In this document: piece by piece, positions 62,133 through 64,000 of the stretch | How positions within the stretch are numbered: position 1 is the stretch's first letter | How the letters are laid out: every line of letters starts with the position of its first letter | Assembly: GCA_018136815.1 (NCBI GenBank) | Contig: CM030938.1 | Coordinates: 4,169,448-4,233,447 of the forward strand | Reading direction: 5' to 3' | Length of the DNA stretch: 64,000 nucleotides | From: Isochrysis galbana | Lineage: Eukaryota > Haptophyta > Isochrysidales > Isochrysidaceae | The notes under the pieces: model-generated | What the model was told of the DNA's origin: nothing | Database searches by the model: none | The model's input: the letters and a program-made list of their open reading frames with translations, nothing else | Made by a program: the position numbers and the translations under genes

Positions 62133-62995
62133 CTATGTGCGTGTAATATGATAATATGTACTACTATATGTACATATGTGCACACGCGCGCGCGCCACCG
62201 CATACACACCCATCACACTCACACACCGAAACTCATGCTTTCTAGATAACTGACCAGCTGACCAGAAGGTCCGCACCATGCGTTCCGTTTGCTCGATCGC
62301 CTCATTGGCATCCTGCATAGCGCTCTCCGTGTCTGCATCATCATAGTCGAGCCCCTCGTGCATGACGTCGTTGGCTGACAGCAGCATAATGCACTCCTCG
62401 TCAAATGAGATAGCTCCCGCCGCCATGGCTTGCTCCGTGTCGCTGTCCGCTTCAGACTCCGTGGCAACCTCGAGTTCGTCTTCACACCCTAGTCCTGCGT
62501 CTCGCGTCTCGCCGGCCACGTCGCCTATAGCAATAGCAGACCGGATAGTGCCAGCACGCGGAGATTGGGATTGGGAGGGGTCCGTGGGTGATGCACCCGT
62601 CCTTTGCTGCTTCCCAACTTTCTCGTTTGCCACCTTCGGTTTGCGGCCGTAGTTGGCAACGTATGCGGAGAAGATGCGGTCGACGTCCACCACTTGTTTC
62701 TCCACGCTAGTGGTGCCCATGCTACCTCCAGCCAGTTTGGATGAAACCGATACACGGGCCGATCTGTGGATGAAGTGAATGTTGCCCTGGATGAGCAGCA
62801 TATCTTCAACTAAAGAAGCGTCAATCGTCGACCGGAGCGATTCAAGAAGGCGACCGGCATGTGAAAACGTACGCTCATTTCTCATTTCGCGCAGAAGTGC
62901 TCGCGAGACTCAGATACATGTTGGCTAGAATCGTGAGCACCTTGTACGGCGACGTCGGCTCGTCAAGCTTAGCCTTCCACCTTCAGTAAATAAAA
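62133..62995 (-). pseudogene. hAT transposase C-terminal remnant with a frameshift
   Basis: Reading from 62995 the minus strand gives YKVLTILANMYLSLASTSAR then, in another frame, NERTFSHAGRLLESLRSTID, ASLVEDMLLIQGN. This is the hAT C-terminal dimerisation motif (LAxxYLxxxATSAxSERxFSxAGxL...). The frame break is a 7-bp tandem duplication (AAATGAG repeated, about 62876-62890); without it the motif is continuous. After the motif the frame runs on for about 200 codons with a long acidic tail (DELEVATESEADSDTEQAMA). Upstream catalytic parts were not found. It could be related to the source of the MITEs at 17622 and 46978. Confidence 0.75.
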
Positions 62996-63633
62996 CACTA
63001 CGGGACGCTCCCGCACTCGCGCTCCTCCCGCAATATATCCATAATTCAGACTATTCCACTCGTTACTCATTACTCATAACGACATACACAAGCTACTACA
63101 ACTTTTCATAAACATATAACGCCAAGCTCTCAACCTACTTTTATAAATGGGGGTCAATGGGGGCCTCGCGCCCCCCTCTCTCCATCGCGGGCACCCCCTG
63201 CGGTGGGCCCGTACAATCAACCTCAGCCCCTGCCCTTTGGCAGGGGCTGGGCAATCAACACTCTGGCCCAGACCCCTAGTGGGCACGGGCCGAGACTCGC
63301 ACTCCCACGCCCAACATGGAGCATGGGCCTGCCCTCGAGCTGACTCCCCCCCCTCCCCTGGTCGCCTGTTGTATTCCTGCCCATATGAAGGCTGTAGGCA
63401 TGAATATTGGTGTAAGGTACGCGCTCACAATTTCAATTGAACAGTTCCACGTGTTGCCACTGACGCACAAGACACACAGATTCGGATTCCCCATGGTCTC
63501 AAGTCCAGGTTTGCAGATTTTGGTCTCGAAATTTGCGATTCGAATTTTGTTTTTGCTGTTACTATAATTGTTGGCTCGTTTAAGGTAATAAACCGGCATG
63601 ACTCCGACTTCTCGTTCTGCAGTCGCTCTGCGA

Positions 63634-63693
<60 letters not shown>

Positions 63694-64000
63694 CCGCCTC
63701 TCCTCGGTCCTCGGCCGACGGCAGGAAGATTCGTCCAAAACATTCTCTAGTCCCAAGATATCTCGTGGGGAGTAGACCCTCCGTCAACCGGCTGATAGCG
63801 CGCACCAACGAGGCAGGCGAGAACGCTAGGACACCCCATTCGGATATGGGTACGCCAAAAGGGAGCGGTTGCCATTCCAGAGTGGAGGCGGAGATTGACG
63901 AGGGGGGCCGCTAGCCACCGGCGGACGAGGAGGGCGTAGGCCACCGTTACTCCGGATGCAGCGACGGGGCGACGGACGATCCGACAGGGCGACAGTTATG
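62996..64000. other. Right edge: (CT)n at about 63636-63690, no supported gene
   Basis: 63150-63260 contains an inverted pair CAGCCCCTGCC / GGCAGGGGCTG and resembles repeat-family debris near 49640. A 65-codon minus frame (63747-63944) has no recognisable features. Confidence 0.4.

Noticed and set aside
63747-63944. 65-codon minus frame near the right edge
   Set aside because: No recognisable motif, and a stop lies shortly upstream; too little to call a gene.

Overview
This is nuclear DNA from a eukaryote. Genes are split by short introns (about 80-470 bp) with GT-AG and occasional GC-AG borders. The proteins are eukaryotic: LMBR1/LMBD2-like, SMP-domain, Lsm11-like, Rpp38-like, TMEM33-like and UDP-sugar pyrophosphorylase. 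Intergenic DNA is packed with CT/GA microsatellites, homopolymer C/G runs, minisatellites and transposon debris. GC-rich coding sequence, GTG-type donors, GC-AG introns, a USP gene and a haptophyte-type leucine-rich repeat remnant suggest a secondary-plastid alga. A haptophyte is my best guess, but that is inference.

Layout. 1-1100 (minus): start of a multi-pass transporter resembling ureide permeases, running off the left edge. 1.1-7.3 kb: repeats, including a twelve-unit 204-bp satellite. 7.4-8.3 kb (minus): Lsm11-like protein. 9.4-11.8 kb (plus): six-exon Gfo/Idh/MocA oxidoreductase with a membrane anchor. 13.1-13.8 kb: an orphan exon whose intron carries a TIR element with a 9-bp duplication. 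14.9-16.4 kb (minus): SMP-domain lipid-transfer protein. 16.7-18.5 kb: 80-bp minisatellite, hAT-type MITE and a duplicated gene end. 19.0-20.0 kb (plus): channel-like membrane protein. 21.5-23.1 kb (plus): three-exon secreted or plastid-directed protein. 24.4-25.7 kb (plus): three-exon coiled-coil protein. 27-28.8 kb: LINE fragments. 29.9-31.2 kb (minus): two-exon SDR. 34.4-35.5 kb (minus): coiled-coil protein. 36.8-40.5 kb (plus): eleven-exon UDP-sugar pyrophosphorylase ending in a membrane segment. 41-45.4 kb: LINE cluster with a 798-codon open frame. 45.8-46.4 kb (minus): unknown gene. 48.1-48.8 kb (plus): Rpp38/L7Ae-like protein. 49.9-52.0 kb (minus): five-exon GH5 mannanase-like enzyme, head to head with an unknown gene at 52.3-53.1 kb. 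53.6-55.3 kb: LINE, LRR and tandem-duplication debris. 56.6-57.7 kb (minus): TPR-TMEM33 fusion. 58.6-60.7 kb (minus): four-exon LMBR1/LMBD2-like protein. 61-63 kb: heptamer array, near-perfect palindromes and a frameshifted hAT transposase remnant.

The genes do not form a pathway. Two links stand out: RNA-processing factors (Lsm11-like, Rpp38-like) and sugar/polysaccharide enzymes (USP, GH5, Gfo/Idh/MocA), three of which appear membrane-anchored. Most genes have a long homopyrimidine tract just upstream of the start codon on the coding strand. All exon joins were worked out by eye; the six-exon, eleven-exon, five-exon and four-exon models each sum to an uninterrupted reading frame, which supports them.
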